This document shows positions 15,077 to 24,398 of a DNA stretch of 55,148 bases, one piece after another (positions within the stretch are counted from its first letter, which is position 1; the number at the start of each line of letters is the position of its first letter). Both the position numbers and the translations under genes were made by a program. Below the pieces are notes generated by a model. That model made no database searches. It was not told the origin of the DNA and saw only the letters and a list, made by a program, of their open reading frames with translations. The DNA comes from an uncultured Lachnoclostridium sp. (lineage in GTDB: Bacteria; Bacillota; Clostridia; Lachnospirales; Lachnospiraceae), in contig CAMKRZ010000021.1 in the NCBI GenBank assembly GCA_946415315.1, positions 1-55,148 on the forward strand. Direction: 5' to 3'.

Positions 15077-16132
15077 ATGGATAGCAACAGCCTGATCAGC
15101 GTTATCATTCCTGTATATAACGTGAAGCCGTATCTGGCGGAGGCGCTGGACAGCGTTCTGGAACAGACATACAGGAATCTTGAGATCATAGTCGTGGAAA
15201 ACGGTTCCGATGATGGTTCGGAGAAAATGTGTGATGACTACGGAAACAGGGATCCGCGTGTAAAAGTAATTCATCTGAGCAGCCGGGGATTGAGCCGAGC
15301 GAGAAACACCGGGCTCGATGCCGTAACCGGAGAGGCGGTTGCGTTTCTCGATTCGGATGACGCATATTATCCGGAGTACATCAGCGAGATGGTACAGGCG
15401 ATGGTACGCACAAACGCGGATATAGTTATCTGTAAATCCAGGACGTACCACACGGACGGGAAAATGCTGGTGTCAACGCAAAAGCACGAGCCTTTGTACT
15501 TAAAGCCCGGCGTTTATACGAGAGAGGAAGCGCTCAATGCATTACTACTCGACGGTGAGATACGGCATGGGGTATGGAATAAACTGTATAAGAGGGAACT
15601 ATGGGAGACTGTCCGTTTTCCGGAGGGAAGAGTGTACGAGGATGTGGCAACCACTTACCGCATTCTCGATAAATGCAACTCGGTCTGCCATTTGGACCTG
15701 GCGCTGTACAAGTACAGAAGGCGAAACGGGAGCATTACGTTCAGCAGTTCGTGGCAGTACTATGAAGACTTGCTGGAGGCGCACGCCGGCATAGAAGCGT
15801 ACATTCTATCGAATGTACCGGAACTGTTCAGTGAAAGCCGGCTGATCAAATGGCGACGCTCGTATATCTCGGTTTTGATATCATTTTACGTCAAATGGTC
15901 GAGAAAAAAAGGGAAAACTGACAAAGCCCGATGCGAGAAGATCCGACGGAATATTATCGAAACCGGAAAAAAATACGGTGTGAAGGGAATCGGTTTTCGC
16001 ACCCGGACAGCGTACTATATGTTGCGCTTCTGTCCGTGGTTATTCCACGTTGTCTATCCGTTATACAGGGCAGTCGTCTCAGTGAAAAAACGGATAATGA
16101 AAAAGCAGGCCGGAAAAAAGATTCCTGAATAA
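15077..16132 (+). CDS. Family 2 glycosyltransferase
   Basis: A 351-residue GT-A fold glycosyltransferase. Residues 5-110 hold the nucleotide-sugar domain: SVIIPVYNVKPYL, ENGSDDGS and the metal-binding DSDD (92-95). Later GVWNKLYKRE and YEDVATTY are typical of GT2 enzymes that build surface polysaccharide or teichoic acid side chains. The C-terminus (about 240-351) is basic and hydrophobic and may sit on the membrane. The ATG follows GGAGG. There is no polysaccharide cluster around it, so donor and acceptor cannot be told. Slightly richer in A and T than neighbours. Confidence 0.88.
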   Translation: MDSNSLISVIIPVYNVKPYLAEALDSVLEQTYRNLEIIVVENGSDDGSEKMCDDYGNRDPRVKVIHLSSRGLSRARNTGLDAVTGEAVAFLDSDDAYYPEYISEMVQAMVRTNADIVICKSRTYHTDGKMLVSTQKHEPLYLKPGVYTREEALNALLLDGEIRHGVWNKLYKRELWETVRFPEGRVYEDVATTYRILDKCNSVCHLDLALYKYRRRNGSITFSSSWQYYEDLLEAHAGIEAYILSNVPELFSESRLIKWRRSYISVLISFYVKWSRKKGKTDKARCEKIRRNIIETGKKYGVKGIGFRTRTAYYMLRFCPWLFHVVYPLYRAVVSVKKRIMKKQAGKKIPE

Positions 16133-16144
16133 CCGGCATACGGA

Positions 16145-16474
16145 TTACCAGCGTTTCGGCAGATCCGGGCAGCTGTTGCGCGCAGTCGCTGCGCGGTAGA
16201 GCACAAAGCATCCGCACAGCCTGCACATTCCGCCGGACAGCTGAGGGCAGGTTTCGCAGACGGAAAGACGGTCCCGGTACACGTCGTCGGGCGTGCGGCG
16301 GGACGGTTCAATGGCGTCGATATACTCCTGAAGTTTTGCCATGACCTCTGCCTCGTTGAGACCTTCGATCAGGCATTTGCGGCAGGGAATCCGCGGAACG
16401 GAAGAGTTGCCTCCTGCGGGGGAACCATCGTTGATGTCACCGGCAGGAGAGAAGTCGGAATGTGGTGTTTTCAT
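16145..16474 (-). CDS. Small Cys-rich DUF6171 family protein
   Basis: A 109-residue protein of unknown function. It has eight cysteines in the pattern C31-x2-C34, C73-x2-C76, C84-x2-C87-x-C89 and C102, within PCRKC...CETCPQL...GMCRLCGCFV...SCPD. This matches my recollection of the DUF6171 family in Lachnospiraceae and suggests metal binding. The first 28 residues are a loose Gly/Pro/Ser-rich extension, so the start may be later. It lies downstream of the arabinofuranosidase gene on the same strand, separated by a terminator, and converges with the glycosyltransferase gene. Confidence 0.75.
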   Translation of the reverse strand: MKTPHSDFSPAGDINDGSPAGGNSSVPRIPCRKCLIEGLNEAEVMAKLQEYIDAIEPSRRTPDDVYRDRLSVCETCPQLSGGMCRLCGCFVLYRAATARNSCPDLPKRW

Positions 16475-16524
16475 ACTCGGGGTGTTGCCTCATTTTCCGA
16501 AGAATTACAGATTGTCTGAAAATG

Positions 16525-16557
16525 ATTGCCGCCGGCAGGAGTCCCTGCCGACGGCAT
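16525..16557 (-). terminator. Terminator of the arabinofuranosidase gene
   Basis: A GC-rich stem of about 14 bp (16525-16539 with 16544-16557). Read on the minus strand it is followed by a T-rich tract. Confidence 0.75.
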
Positions 16558-16568
16558 TGCTGTTTGTT

Positions 16569-18050
16569 TTACTTTGTGAAGGTCAGTACGACGACGCTGC
16601 ACGGCGGCAGTGTGATCGTGCACTTCTTGCCGTCGAGCACGCAGTCCTTGTAAACCGTGTCTGCGACCTCGTCCGGATTCTCGAAGGAGTTGAACGCGCG
16701 CACATTGTCGGTCAGGATGCGGCCGGTCCAGCATTTGTAGGTCTTGTCGAAGTCCGTGTCGAGGCGGTACTTGTTCGTGAGACTTGCATTGGCGAGCGTC
16801 AATGTGAGGGAATCATCCTTGACGGAAGCGGAAACGCTGACCTCGGAGAAATCGCCGCCTTCGTGCTTGACGAAGGTGTCCTCAAGCTTGCTTTCTACAA
16901 GAGTAGAACCATGGTGAGGCTTGAACATGGAGAAGACGTAGTAGGTCGGCGTCTTGATCATTTTCGCGCCTTCCGTGAGCACTACGGACTGCAGAACGTT
17001 GACCACCTGCGCGATGTTGGCCATCGGGATGCGGTCCGCGCGGTTGTTGAAAATGTTGAGGTTGAGAGCGGCTACGATGGCGTCACGCATCGTGTTCTGC
17101 TGGTAGAGGAAGCCCGGATTGCTGCCCGGCTCAACATTGTACCAGCAGCCCCACTCGTCCACGACGAGACCGATCTTGTGCTCCGGATCATACTTGTCCA
17201 TGATCGCAAGGTGCTTGTCGATGATGCCCTCGATGCGCAGCGTGTGGAAGATCGTCGAGCAGTAGTCCTCGTTCGTGAAGCCCGTCGCCGGTCCTTTGTT
17301 GTTCCAGTCACCATGGCAGATCGTGTAGTAATGCAGGGCGATGGCGTTGGTCAAGAACGGGTTCAGCATCTGCATGAACTTCTCGGTCCAGTTGTAGTCG
17401 TCGCCGTTCGGACCGCAGGCGATGCGGTAAAGGCGGTTGTCACCGTAGTTCTTCGCGAAGGAAGAGTAGCGGCGGTATTCGCTCGCATAGTACTCCGGTG
17501 TCATGTTGCCGCCGCAGCCCCAGTTCTCATTGCCGATGCCGAGATACTTCAGCTTCCAGGGCTCCTCACGGCCGTTTTTCTTTCGAAGGTCGGTCATCGG
17601 GGACACGTTCGAGGAGGTCATGTACTCAACCCACTCGGAGAGCTCACGCACCGTGCCGCTTCCGACGTTGCCGCAGATGTACGGCTCGCACTCGAGCTGA
17701 CGGCAGAGCTCCATGAATTCATGCGTACCGAAACTGTTGTCCTCGGTCACGCCGCCCCAGTTTGTGTTGATCATCGTCGCGCGCTCGTCCTTCGCGCCGA
17801 TGCCGTTCTTCCAGTGGTATTCGTCGGCAAAGCATCCGCCCGGCCAGCGCAGCACCGGGATTCCCATCTCCTTCAGCGCCGACACGACATCGTCCCGCAT
17901 GCCCTCATGGTTCGGGATCGGCGAGTCCTTTGAGACGAACAGGCCGTTGTAGATGCAGCGTCCCAGATGCTCTGAAAAATGACCGTAAATCTCCTTGTTG
18001 ATCACGGCCCCCTGTTTCTTTGTACGGATCGATAATTTCTTGTGTATCAC
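16569..18050 (-). CDS. abfA: Alpha-L-arabinofuranosidase, GH51
   Basis: A 493-residue retaining glycosidase that releases terminal arabinofuranose from arabinoxylan or arabinan oligomers. The (beta/alpha)8 barrel carries the acid/base Glu175 in [11 protein letters not shown] and the nucleophile Glu299 in VVDEWGCWY; substrate-site segments [14 protein letters not shown] and [13 protein letters not shown] are typical of GH51. A beta-sandwich follows from about residue 390. There is no signal peptide, so it acts on imported oligosaccharides. I chose the GTG at 18050, 7 bases after AAAGGAGG; the TTG at 18074 would include the ribosome binding site. Single gene with its own promoter; no transporter beside it. 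Confidence 0.94.
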   Translation of the reverse strand: MIHKKLSIRTKKQGAVINKEIYGHFSEHLGRCIYNGLFVSKDSPIPNHEGMRDDVVSALKEMGIPVLRWPGGCFADEYHWKNGIGAKDERATMINTNWGGVTEDNSFGTHEFMELCRQLECEPYICGNVGSGTVRELSEWVEYMTSSNVSPMTDLRKKNGREEPWKLKYLGIGNENWGCGGNMTPEYYASEYRRYSSFAKNYGDNRLYRIACGPNGDDYNWTEKFMQMLNPFLTNAIALHYYTICHGDWNNKGPATGFTNEDYCSTIFHTLRIEGIIDKHLAIMDKYDPEHKIGLVVDEWGCWYNVEPGSNPGFLYQQNTMRDAIVAALNLNIFNNRADRIPMANIAQVVNVLQSVVLTEGAKMIKTPTYYVFSMFKPHHGSTLVESKLEDTFVKHEGGDFSEVSVSASVKDDSLTLTLANASLTNKYRLDTDFDKTYKCWTGRILTDNVRAFNSFENPDEVADTVYKDCVLDGKKCTITLPPCSVVVLTFTK

Positions 18051-18077
18051 GCGTTTTCCTCCTTTGTTTAGCAAAGT

Positions 18078-18120
18078 GAACGGAAGGGAGTCTTGCAGAA
18101 TACTTCCGTTCCCGTACGGG
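18078..18120 (-). promoter_or_regulatory. Inverted repeat and palindrome in the abfA leader
   Basis: GAACGGAAG (18078-18086) and CTTCCGTTC (18103-18111) form a 9-bp inverted repeat, and CCCGTACGGG (18111-18120) is a perfect palindrome. Both lie between the abfA promoter and ribosome binding site. They may be an operator for sugar control or an RNA hairpin; neither is shown. Confidence 0.4.
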
Positions 18121-18138
18121 CCAATCCCGTCTCCTTAC

Positions 18139-18167
18139 AGAATACCGTATTCGACGGAAAATGACAA
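18139..18167 (-). promoter_or_regulatory. Promoter of abfA
   Basis: On the minus strand TTGTCA, 17 bases, then TATTCT, about 90 bases before the start. The space 18051-18430 between abfA and the DJ-1 gene holds only the two divergent promoters, the abfA leader repeats and two GGAAAATG octamers (18156 and 18274). Confidence 0.65.
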
Positions 18168-18301
18168 TTGATTTTTCATCATTTTTCGCGTCGGAGCATG
18201 GGTTATTTTGGCTTTTGCAAGGCGCGGAAATGACAGCTTATCCGACGCCGTCGAAAAGTTGCGAAAATGTGTCGGAAAATGTGGAAAAACGCTATGTTCG
18301 G

Positions 18302-18330
18302 TTGTTTTTTCTCCCTGATTATGCTATAAT
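18302..18330 (+). promoter_or_regulatory. Promoter of the DJ-1/PfpI gene
   Basis: TTGTTT at 18302-18307, 17 bases, then TATAAT at 18325-18330, preceded by TGC (extended -10). Confidence 0.85.
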
Positions 18331-18430
18331 TTTCGAACAATGACGGAATCGGAAAAACGTCTTGTGCGGCGCTGCGGAACGCGGACATTCGAAGCGGACC
18401 GAAGCGGCGGAGAGTTTCGGGAGGTGCGAC

Positions 18431-18979
18431 ATGGCATTGGTGTACGTAATGTTTGCAGACGGTGTGGAGGAGATAGAGGCACTGACGGCTGTCGATGTGC
18501 TCCGCAGAGGCGGACAGGACGTAGTGATGGTGTCGGTGACGGGAAGACGGCTGATCTACGGCTCCCACGGAATCGAATTCGCGACGGACCGGCACTTTGA
18601 GGAGTGCGATTTCTCGCAGGGAGACATGCTTGTGCTGCCGGGCGGCGGCAAGGGAACGCAGATGCTTCTGGCGCACGACGGTCTGCGGGAACTCCTTCGG
18701 GAGTATGCGGCGGAGGACCGCTACATCGGGGCAATCTGCGCGGCACCGAGCGTGCTCGGGCAGAACGGGCTTCTGAACGGACGGCGGGCGACCTGCTATC
18801 CGGGATTCGAGGAGAAACTCGAGGGCGCGACCGTGACCGGAGAATCCGTTACGGTGGACGGAAAGATCATCACCGGCAAGGGGATGGGCGTGTCGAACGA
18901 ATTCGCGATCGAACTTCTGCGGGCGCTGAACCCGGAGGAGGCCGACAGAGTGGCAAGGACGATCCAGATGCCGGTCTGA
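18431..18979 (+). CDS. DJ-1/PfpI (ThiJ/YajL) family protein
   Basis: A 182-residue cytosolic protein of the DJ-1 superfamily. The nucleophile elbow AICAAPS places Cys103, and Glu16 of GVEEIE is the conserved residue that keeps the Cys reactive. LVLPGGGKGT and TCYPGFEEKLEGA are typical of the YajL/DJ-1 subgroup, whose members act in oxidative and carbonyl stress; glyoxalase or deglycase roles are debated. I start at the ATG at 18431 after GGGAGG, where homologues begin; an earlier in-frame start at 18362 would add 23 unconserved residues. Confidence 0.9.
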   Translation: MALVYVMFADGVEEIEALTAVDVLRRGGQDVVMVSVTGRRLIYGSHGIEFATDRHFEECDFSQGDMLVLPGGGKGTQMLLAHDGLRELLREYAAEDRYIGAICAAPSVLGQNGLLNGRRATCYPGFEEKLEGATVTGESVTVDGKIITGKGMGVSNEFAIELLRALNPEEADRVARTIQMPV

Positions 18980-19095
18980 ACGGCTGCGGCATCAACGGAA
19001 GAGCCGGAAGGATCGGAAGACAGACATTTTCAGAGAGACGTGCCGTAAGGGGTTGCGGTACGGGCGGCGAGGAAACGCCGGAGAGAGATTTGCAG

Positions 19096-19117
19096 GCCGT
19101 CTGCGCGGACGGCTTTT
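19096..19117 (+). terminator. Terminator of the DJ-1/PfpI gene
   Basis: GCCGTC (19096-19101) pairs with GACGGC (19108-19113), followed by TTTTGAT. Confidence 0.65.
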
Positions 19118-19155
19118 GATAAAAGAGAACGCCGTGAGGCGGCCGGGAGGAAGGT

Positions 19156-22100
19156 ATGGAAGATAACAGAGGAACGGGGAGAACGGATCAGGAGAGAATA
19201 CGGGAACTGGAGCAGGAGCTGGAGCAGCAGAAGGCCAAGTACCGCATCATCAGCGGTATGGTGCAGTGCGGCCTGTGGGAGTACGGCCTTTCGACGGGAG
19301 AGCTCGTGCAGAGCCGTCGTGTCGAGGGGATGGCGCCGAGCGATCGCCTGCGCATCCCGGATTTCCGGCATACGATGAGCGAGAGCGGGCTGATCGCGAA
19401 GGAGGACATGGAGGTGTTCTCCGCGCTGTGCGACAGCATGGAGCACGGTGACGAGGCATTTTCCTATGATCTGCGCGCGTATGTCGACGAGAAGACGCGC
19501 ATCTGGCTCCGCTACGAGGGCTACACGGTTTACGCCGACAACGGCGCGCCGGTGAAGGTGATCGGGCGCACGCTCAACGTGAGCGACGAGAAGGAAGAGG
19601 AAAATGTCGTCATCCGGGAGTCGGAGACCGATCCCGTGACAGGACTTTATACGCAGATGTCCCTGCAGGAGGTGCTGGAGGACATCATCCGCACGAGCGG
19701 GGAGAAGGAGCGGTTTGCGCTGTTCGTGCTGGACATCGATGATTTTACGTCGATCACGGGCGAGTGGGGACACGCGTACGGCGATTACGTGCTGGAGAAA
19801 CTGGCGAAGGGCATGCTGTCCGTGTTCATGGACAGCGATGCGATGGCGAGGATCGAGGACGATCTGTTCGTCATGATCAAGACCGGCGTCAAGGGACCGG
19901 CCGATGTGTATTCCGTGGCGCGCGCGGTCGCGAAGGCGGCGGAGCGGATTGACCTGAAGAAGGGCAATACGCTCAAGGTGAGCATGGGCGTGTCGATCTT
20001 CCCGCTGGACGGACGCGATTACACGAGTCTGTACCGCAAGGCCGTCATAGCGATGGAGGAGACGAAGAAGAATCCGGCGTCCGTGTGCACGATGTACGAG
20101 GAGGCGCTGAGCATTCACCAGCAGTACCGCCCGAAGAGAGAGGCGGCGCCGCAGCCGCAGCGGACGGAGGCGCAGAAGGTTGTTGCCGCGCAGCAGAGTT
20201 CGAAGTACGGCCCTGTCGAGAAATACATCGTCAACAAGACGTTCGATATGCTTGCCGGCAGCGGCACGGGAGCCGAGGAGGTCGTGCAGATCTTCGAGGA
20301 GATCGGCAAGTATTACAAGTACCGCCGCATCTACACGATCCAGTACGATGTTCGCAAGCAGCTTGCCAAAGTGCGCTACGACTGGGAGTCGGAGAAAAAC
20401 CCGTTCTACCCACAGTTCGATCGCGCCGTTAGGGAGAACTATGACTCCATCCGCGCGCGGTTTGCCAACGATCGTCTGTTCCTGTCTCTGAACACGGCGC
20501 AGCTCGGGATCGTGATGCCGGAGGAGATCCGGAGCCTGTATGGCAATTCCTCGCTGTTCCAGTATGTGATCATCGACAACGACGAGACATTTGCCTGCAT
20601 CTGCTTCGAGAAGGAGGCGGACCGCAGCTGGAGCAAGGAGGAGCAGGACGTCCTGATCAACCTCTCCAAACTTCTTGCCATCTACATCGAGCGGGCGCGC
20701 ACGAAGGAGATGCTCGCCGATGAACTGAAATATACGCACGCCATCATCGAGAACCAGCAGATCACCAGCTACGCGGTGATCCCGGAGACGATGGAGCTGG
20801 TGTACGTCGGCGATTATACCGGACGCCAGTATCCGCTCGCGCATTCCGGCGAGCACTGCTACTCGGCGATCATGGGACGCAGCTCGATCTGCCAGAACTG
20901 TCCGGTTGCCGCTCTCGGTGAGCGAGACAAGGTGCACACGACCGAGACGTACTACACGAAGCAGAAGCGCTGGATCAGCACGACAGCGTCGCGCGTGACC
21001 GGCGAGGACGGCGAGAAACAGTGCCTTGTGTGCTGGTCTGACGTCACGGAGTTCGTGGAGCGCGTGCGCTCGAAGGATGCGCTCACGGGACAGCTTACAG
21101 CCGAGAAATTCGAGTCGGATGCGATCCGCTACATCTCGGAGCATCCCCGCGCAAGCCGTTGCATGGCGTACTTCAGCTTCCCGCAGTTCCACGATCTGAA
21201 CGAGGTTTGGGGCTACCAGGTCTGCAATGAGCTGCTTCGCGTTTTCGCGACGACGGTTTCCGCCATGCTTCGGACGGACGAACTTCTTGCTCGTATCAGC
21301 GGCGCGGACTTCGTCATGATGATGGACTACGAGGATCGCGAGCGCACGCAGGCGCGTGTCGAGATGATCCTGCAGAGCGCGCACACCTCGGTGCTCCGTC
21401 TGTACCCCGATCTGCAGCTCAACGTGTGGTGCGGTCTGTATCGCTTCCAGAACAAGGAGGATACGGTGCCTGCAGCGGTCGAGAAGGCCAACCGCGCGCG
21501 CAAGGCGATCGGCAGCATGAACAGCATCGCGACGATCGCGGTCAACTACGAGGCGGGCGATACGGAGCAGAAGAACAGTTTCCGCGCATTTGTCGAGAAC
21601 TCGATGCGCGACGCTCTCACGAACCGCGAGTTCAAGGTGTTCTTCCAGCCGAAGCGCGATCCCGCGACGGACAAGGTCATCGGAGCGGAGGCGCTGGTGC
21701 GCTGGATTACCTCCGAGGGACAGGTGCTCGAGCCCGGCTCGTTCATGCCGATCTTCGAGGAGAACGGCTTCGTAACGGAGCTGGATTACTACGTGCACAA
21801 GGAGACGTTCCGCCTCGTCCGCGAGTGGCTGGAGAACGGTGTCAATCCGCCGGTCATTTCGCTCGGAAGTTCGTGGCAGTACATGTTCAGCGCGGACTTT
21901 GTGAACCGTATCAACTTCCTTCTGCAGCGCTACAACGTGCCGGCTGACCGGATCGAGCTGGTGATCCCGGACGGCATGAGCGAGGCAAACATGAATTCCG
22001 TCATGGAGGTTCTGACGGAGCTGCAGGGCATCGGGTTCGTCGTGGATATCGACAGCTATCTCGCAAAATGCTCACTGCAGTCGCGCAAGAGCGAGCTGCC

Positions 22101-22212
22101 GGCGAACTACATCAAGCAGAATCCGGAGCTTGCGAGCCGGATTGCCGCGCTCGAGCGTAAGCGCCTGAGCGGACCGATGGCGCCGGAGGATTTCACTAAC
22201 CTGATCTCCTGA
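19156..22212 (+). CDS. Degenerate PAS-GGDEF-GAF-PAS-GGDEF-EAL signalling protein
   Basis: A 1018-residue soluble protein without membrane helices. Order: short coiled coil (10-30), PAS (about 30-150), GGDEF-like (157-310), charged linker, GAF-like (about 355-515), PAS-like with Cys568, 579, 582, 623 and 626 (about 525-635), GGDEF-like (637-795) and EAL-like (about 813-1005). None of the catalytic signatures is intact: the GGDEF positions read RIEDD (232-236) and SGADF (715-719). In the EAL part EALVRW is kept, but the later metal ligands read ELVIPDG and VVDIDSYL, and the domain ends early. It is probably a sensor or receptor, not a cyclase or phosphodiesterase. The ATG follows GGAGGAAGG. Confidence 0.88.
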   Translation: MEDNRGTGRTDQERIRELEQELEQQKAKYRIISGMVQCGLWEYGLSTGELVQSRRVEGMAPSDRLRIPDFRHTMSESGLIAKEDMEVFSALCDSMEHGDEAFSYDLRAYVDEKTRIWLRYEGYTVYADNGAPVKVIGRTLNVSDEKEEENVVIRESETDPVTGLYTQMSLQEVLEDIIRTSGEKERFALFVLDIDDFTSITGEWGHAYGDYVLEKLAKGMLSVFMDSDAMARIEDDLFVMIKTGVKGPADVYSVARAVAKAAERIDLKKGNTLKVSMGVSIFPLDGRDYTSLYRKAVIAMEETKKNPASVCTMYEEALSIHQQYRPKREAAPQPQRTEAQKVVAAQQSSKYGPVEKYIVNKTFDMLAGSGTGAEEVVQIFEEIGKYYKYRRIYTIQYDVRKQLAKVRYDWESEKNPFYPQFDRAVRENYDSIRARFANDRLFLSLNTAQLGIVMPEEIRSLYGNSSLFQYVIIDNDETFACICFEKEADRSWSKEEQDVLINLSKLLAIYIERARTKEMLADELKYTHAIIENQQITSYAVIPETMELVYVGDYTGRQYPLAHSGEHCYSAIMGRSSICQNCPVAALGERDKVHTTETYYTKQKRWISTTASRVTGEDGEKQCLVCWSDVTEFVERVRSKDALTGQLTAEKFESDAIRYISEHPRASRCMAYFSFPQFHDLNEVWGYQVCNELLRVFATTVSAMLRTDELLARISGADFVMMMDYEDRERTQARVEMILQSAHTSVLRLYPDLQLNVWCGLYRFQNKEDTVPAAVEKANRARKAIGSMNSIATIAVNYEAGDTEQKNSFRAFVENSMRDALTNREFKVFFQPKRDPATDKVIGAEALVRWITSEGQVLEPGSFMPIFEENGFVTELDYYVHKETFRLVREWLENGVNPPVISLGSSWQYMFSADFVNRINFLLQRYNVPADRIELVIPDGMSEANMNSVMEVLTELQGIGFVVDIDSYLAKCSLQSRKSELPANYIKQNPELASRIAALERKRLSGPMAPEDFTNLIS

Positions 22213-22338
22213 TCGTTTTGCGGTATGATACGTGTTCTTTGCATGACCGTGCAAATGCGGGAGAATCTGCGGATAGCACCGGGATTTTCCGCTTAAATGC
22301 ATTTTTCGCGCAAATAAAGCACTTTCTTCAAGAATTCC

Positions 22339-22367
22339 TTGATTTGCATATAAGGTTGTGTTATACT
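22339..22367 (+). promoter_or_regulatory. Promoter of the tig-clpP-clpX-lon-engB cluster
   Basis: TTGATT at 22339-22344, 17 bases, then TATACT at 22362-22367, preceded by TGT (extended -10). No CtsR- or CIRCE-type inverted repeat was seen near it. Confidence 0.85.
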
Positions 22368-22431
22368 ATACACTCGTTGAATTTCGTAGATTTTTAACAG
22401 GATGAACCGATACTAAGGAGGAAATACCGCA

Positions 22432-23718
22432 ATGGGTTTTCAGGTTGAAGATTTGGGCAAGAATATGATGAAGCTCGTGATCGAGTCGACTCCGGAGGAG
22501 TTCGAGGCGGCCGTGAAGAAGGCTTACGAGAAGAACAAGAATAAGCTGAACATTCAGGGCTTCCGCAAGGGCAAGGCGCCGTATGCCATCGTAGTGAAGA
22601 TGTACGGCAAGGAGATCTTCTACGAGGATGCCGCGAACATCATCATCCCCGATGCGTATGAGGCAGCTGCGAAGGAGTGCGGCTTTGAGATCGTTTCGAG
22701 ACCGGAGATCGACGTGACGCAGATCGGCGGCGACCAGCCGTTCGTATTTACCGCGACGGTTGCCAAGAAGCCGGAAGTTACGCTCGGCGAGTACAAGGGC
22801 CTTGAGGTAGCGAAGACGGAGATCGCTGCTACCGACGAGGAGATCGACGCTGAGATCAAGAAGGAGCAGGAGAAGAACGCGAAGGAGATCAACATCGAGG
22901 ATCGCGCGATCGAGGAAGGCGACACCGCCACTATCGATTACGAGGGCTTCGTGGACGGCGTTGCGTTCGAGGGCGGCAAGGGTGAGAACCATCCGCTTGT
23001 GATCGGCTCCCACAGCTTTATCCCGGGCTTTGAGGAAGGTTTGATCGGAAAGAAACTCGGCGAGGAGTGCGATGTCGAGGTAACGTTCCCTGAGGAGTAC
23101 CACGCAGCGGAGCTTGCAGGCAAGGCTGCAGTGTTCAAATGCAAGGTCAACAAGATCACGGCGAAGGAGCTTCCGGAGATCGATGACGAGTTCGCATCCG
23201 AGGTTTCCGATTACGATACGCTTGCAGAGTACCGCGAGAGCATCGCGAAGACGATCTGCGAGAAGAAGGAAGCCGACGCGAAGACCGAGCGCGAGAATGA
23301 GCTTGTGAAGAAGGCGATCGAGAATGCGACGATGGAGATTCCGGATGCCATGATCGATGCATCGGCACGTCAGATGGGCGAGGAGTTCGCACAGCGGCTG
23401 CAGATGCAGGGCATGAACATCGGACAGTATTTCCAGTACACCGGCCTTACCGCTGAGAAGTACCTGGAGACGCTGAAGCCGCAGGCGAAGAACCGCATCG
23501 AGACGAGACTTGTCCTTGAGGCGATCGCAAAGGCAGAGAACCTTGAGATCTCCGAGGAGGAAGTCGATGCCGAGATGCAGAAGATGGCTGACCAGTATTC
23601 GATGGAGCTTGCCAAGGTTAAGGAGATCTTCGGTGATGAGGAACTCGAGCAGCTGAAGCAGGATCTCGCCGTTCAGAAGGCGATCACGGTGCTGGTTGAC
23701 AACGCGAAGGAAGTCTGA
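22432..23718 (+). CDS. tig: Trigger factor
   Basis: A 428-residue ribosome-bound chaperone and peptidyl-prolyl isomerase. The N-terminal ribosome-binding domain includes GFRKGKAP (residues 43-50), the L23-docking signature. The FKBP-type domain (about 160-245) has [14 protein letters not shown] and [11 protein letters not shown], and the helical C-terminal arms follow. Length is normal. It heads the protein quality-control cluster, an order (tig-clpP-clpX-lon-engB) that is widely conserved in Firmicutes. The ATG follows AAGGAGG. Confidence 0.97.
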   Translation: MGFQVEDLGKNMMKLVIESTPEEFEAAVKKAYEKNKNKLNIQGFRKGKAPYAIVVKMYGKEIFYEDAANIIIPDAYEAAAKECGFEIVSRPEIDVTQIGGDQPFVFTATVAKKPEVTLGEYKGLEVAKTEIAATDEEIDAEIKKEQEKNAKEINIEDRAIEEGDTATIDYEGFVDGVAFEGGKGENHPLVIGSHSFIPGFEEGLIGKKLGEECDVEVTFPEEYHAAELAGKAAVFKCKVNKITAKELPEIDDEFASEVSDYDTLAEYRESIAKTICEKKEADAKTERENELVKKAIENATMEIPDAMIDASARQMGEEFAQRLQMQGMNIGQYFQYTGLTAEKYLETLKPQAKNRIETRLVLEAIAKAENLEISEEEVDAEMQKMADQYSMELAKVKEIFGDEELEQLKQDLAVQKAITVLVDNAKEV

Positions 23719-23759
23719 TCCCGTTCCTGAGCGGAGTTCGAGAACTATACAGAGATTTC

Positions 23760-23785
23760 GATGGCCCGATCCCGGTCGGGCCATC
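23760..23785 (+). terminator. Hairpin between tig and clpP
   Basis: GATGGCCCGA pairs perfectly with TCGGGCCATC around a 6-base loop. There is no T tract, so it is more likely a partial attenuator or a processing or stability element that sets the tig:clpP ratio. Confidence 0.5.
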
Positions 23786-23804
23786 ATTGAAAGAGAGGGT
23801 AATT

Positions 23805-24386
23805 ATGAGTTTGGTACCGTATGTCATTGAACAGTCCAGCAGGGGTGAGCGTTCGTATGATATCTATTCGCGTCTTTTGAAGGACCGCATCATTTTCCTC
23901 GGGGAGGAAGTCAATGAGGTGACGGCAAGCCTTGTCGTCGCGCAGCTTCTCTTCCTGGAGTCGGAAGATCCGAGCAAGGATATCTGCCTCTACATCAACA
24001 GCCCCGGCGGTTCGGTTACCGCAGGCCTCGCGATCTATGACACGATGCGCTACATCAAGTGCGATGTCTCGACGATCTGCATCGGCATGGCGGCCAGCAT
24101 GGGAGCATTCCTTCTGGCAGGCGGCACGAAGGGCAAGAGATATGCGCTTCCCAACGCGGAGATCATGATCCATCAGCCTCTCGGCGGGGTGCAGGGTCAG
24201 GCCACGGAGATCGAGATTGCGGCCAAACACATTTTGCAGACGAAAGAGAAGCTCAACCGCATGCTTGCCGAGAACTGCGACAAGCCGTTTGAGACGGTTG
24301 CGGCGGACACTGACCGTGACAACTGGATGACGGCGGAGGAAGCGAAAGATTACGGCCTGATCGATAAGGTCATTGTCAGCCGATAA
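23805..24386 (+). CDS. clpP: ATP-dependent Clp protease proteolytic subunit
   Basis: A 193-residue serine peptidase that assembles as a double heptamer. The catalytic triad is visible with Ser98 in GMAASMG, His123 in MIHQPLGG and a late Asp near residue 172. The N-terminal [25 protein letters not shown] is standard for ClpP. I start at the ATG at 23805 after AAGAGAGGG; a TTG at 23787 overlaps that site. clpX follows 12 bases after the stop, so the peptidase and its unfoldase are made together. Confidence 0.98.
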   Translation: MSLVPYVIEQSSRGERSYDIYSRLLKDRIIFLGEEVNEVTASLVVAQLLFLESEDPSKDICLYINSPGGSVTAGLAIYDTMRYIKCDVSTICIGMAASMGAFLLAGGTKGKRYALPNAEIMIHQPLGGVQGQATEIEIAAKHILQTKEKLNRMLAENCDKPFETVAADTDRDNWMTAEEAKDYGLIDKVIVSR

Positions 24387-24398
24387 ACGGAGGATATC

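Noticed and set aside
16341-17933. Open frame of 530 codons on the plus strand
   Set aside because: Antisense to abfA, which has both catalytic glutamates; no recognisable protein in the plus frame.
19030-21798. Open frame of 922 codons on the minus strand
   Set aside because: It lies antisense to the signalling protein. Its translation is rich in Arg, His, Leu and Val without domains, as expected from the GC-biased third positions of the real gene.
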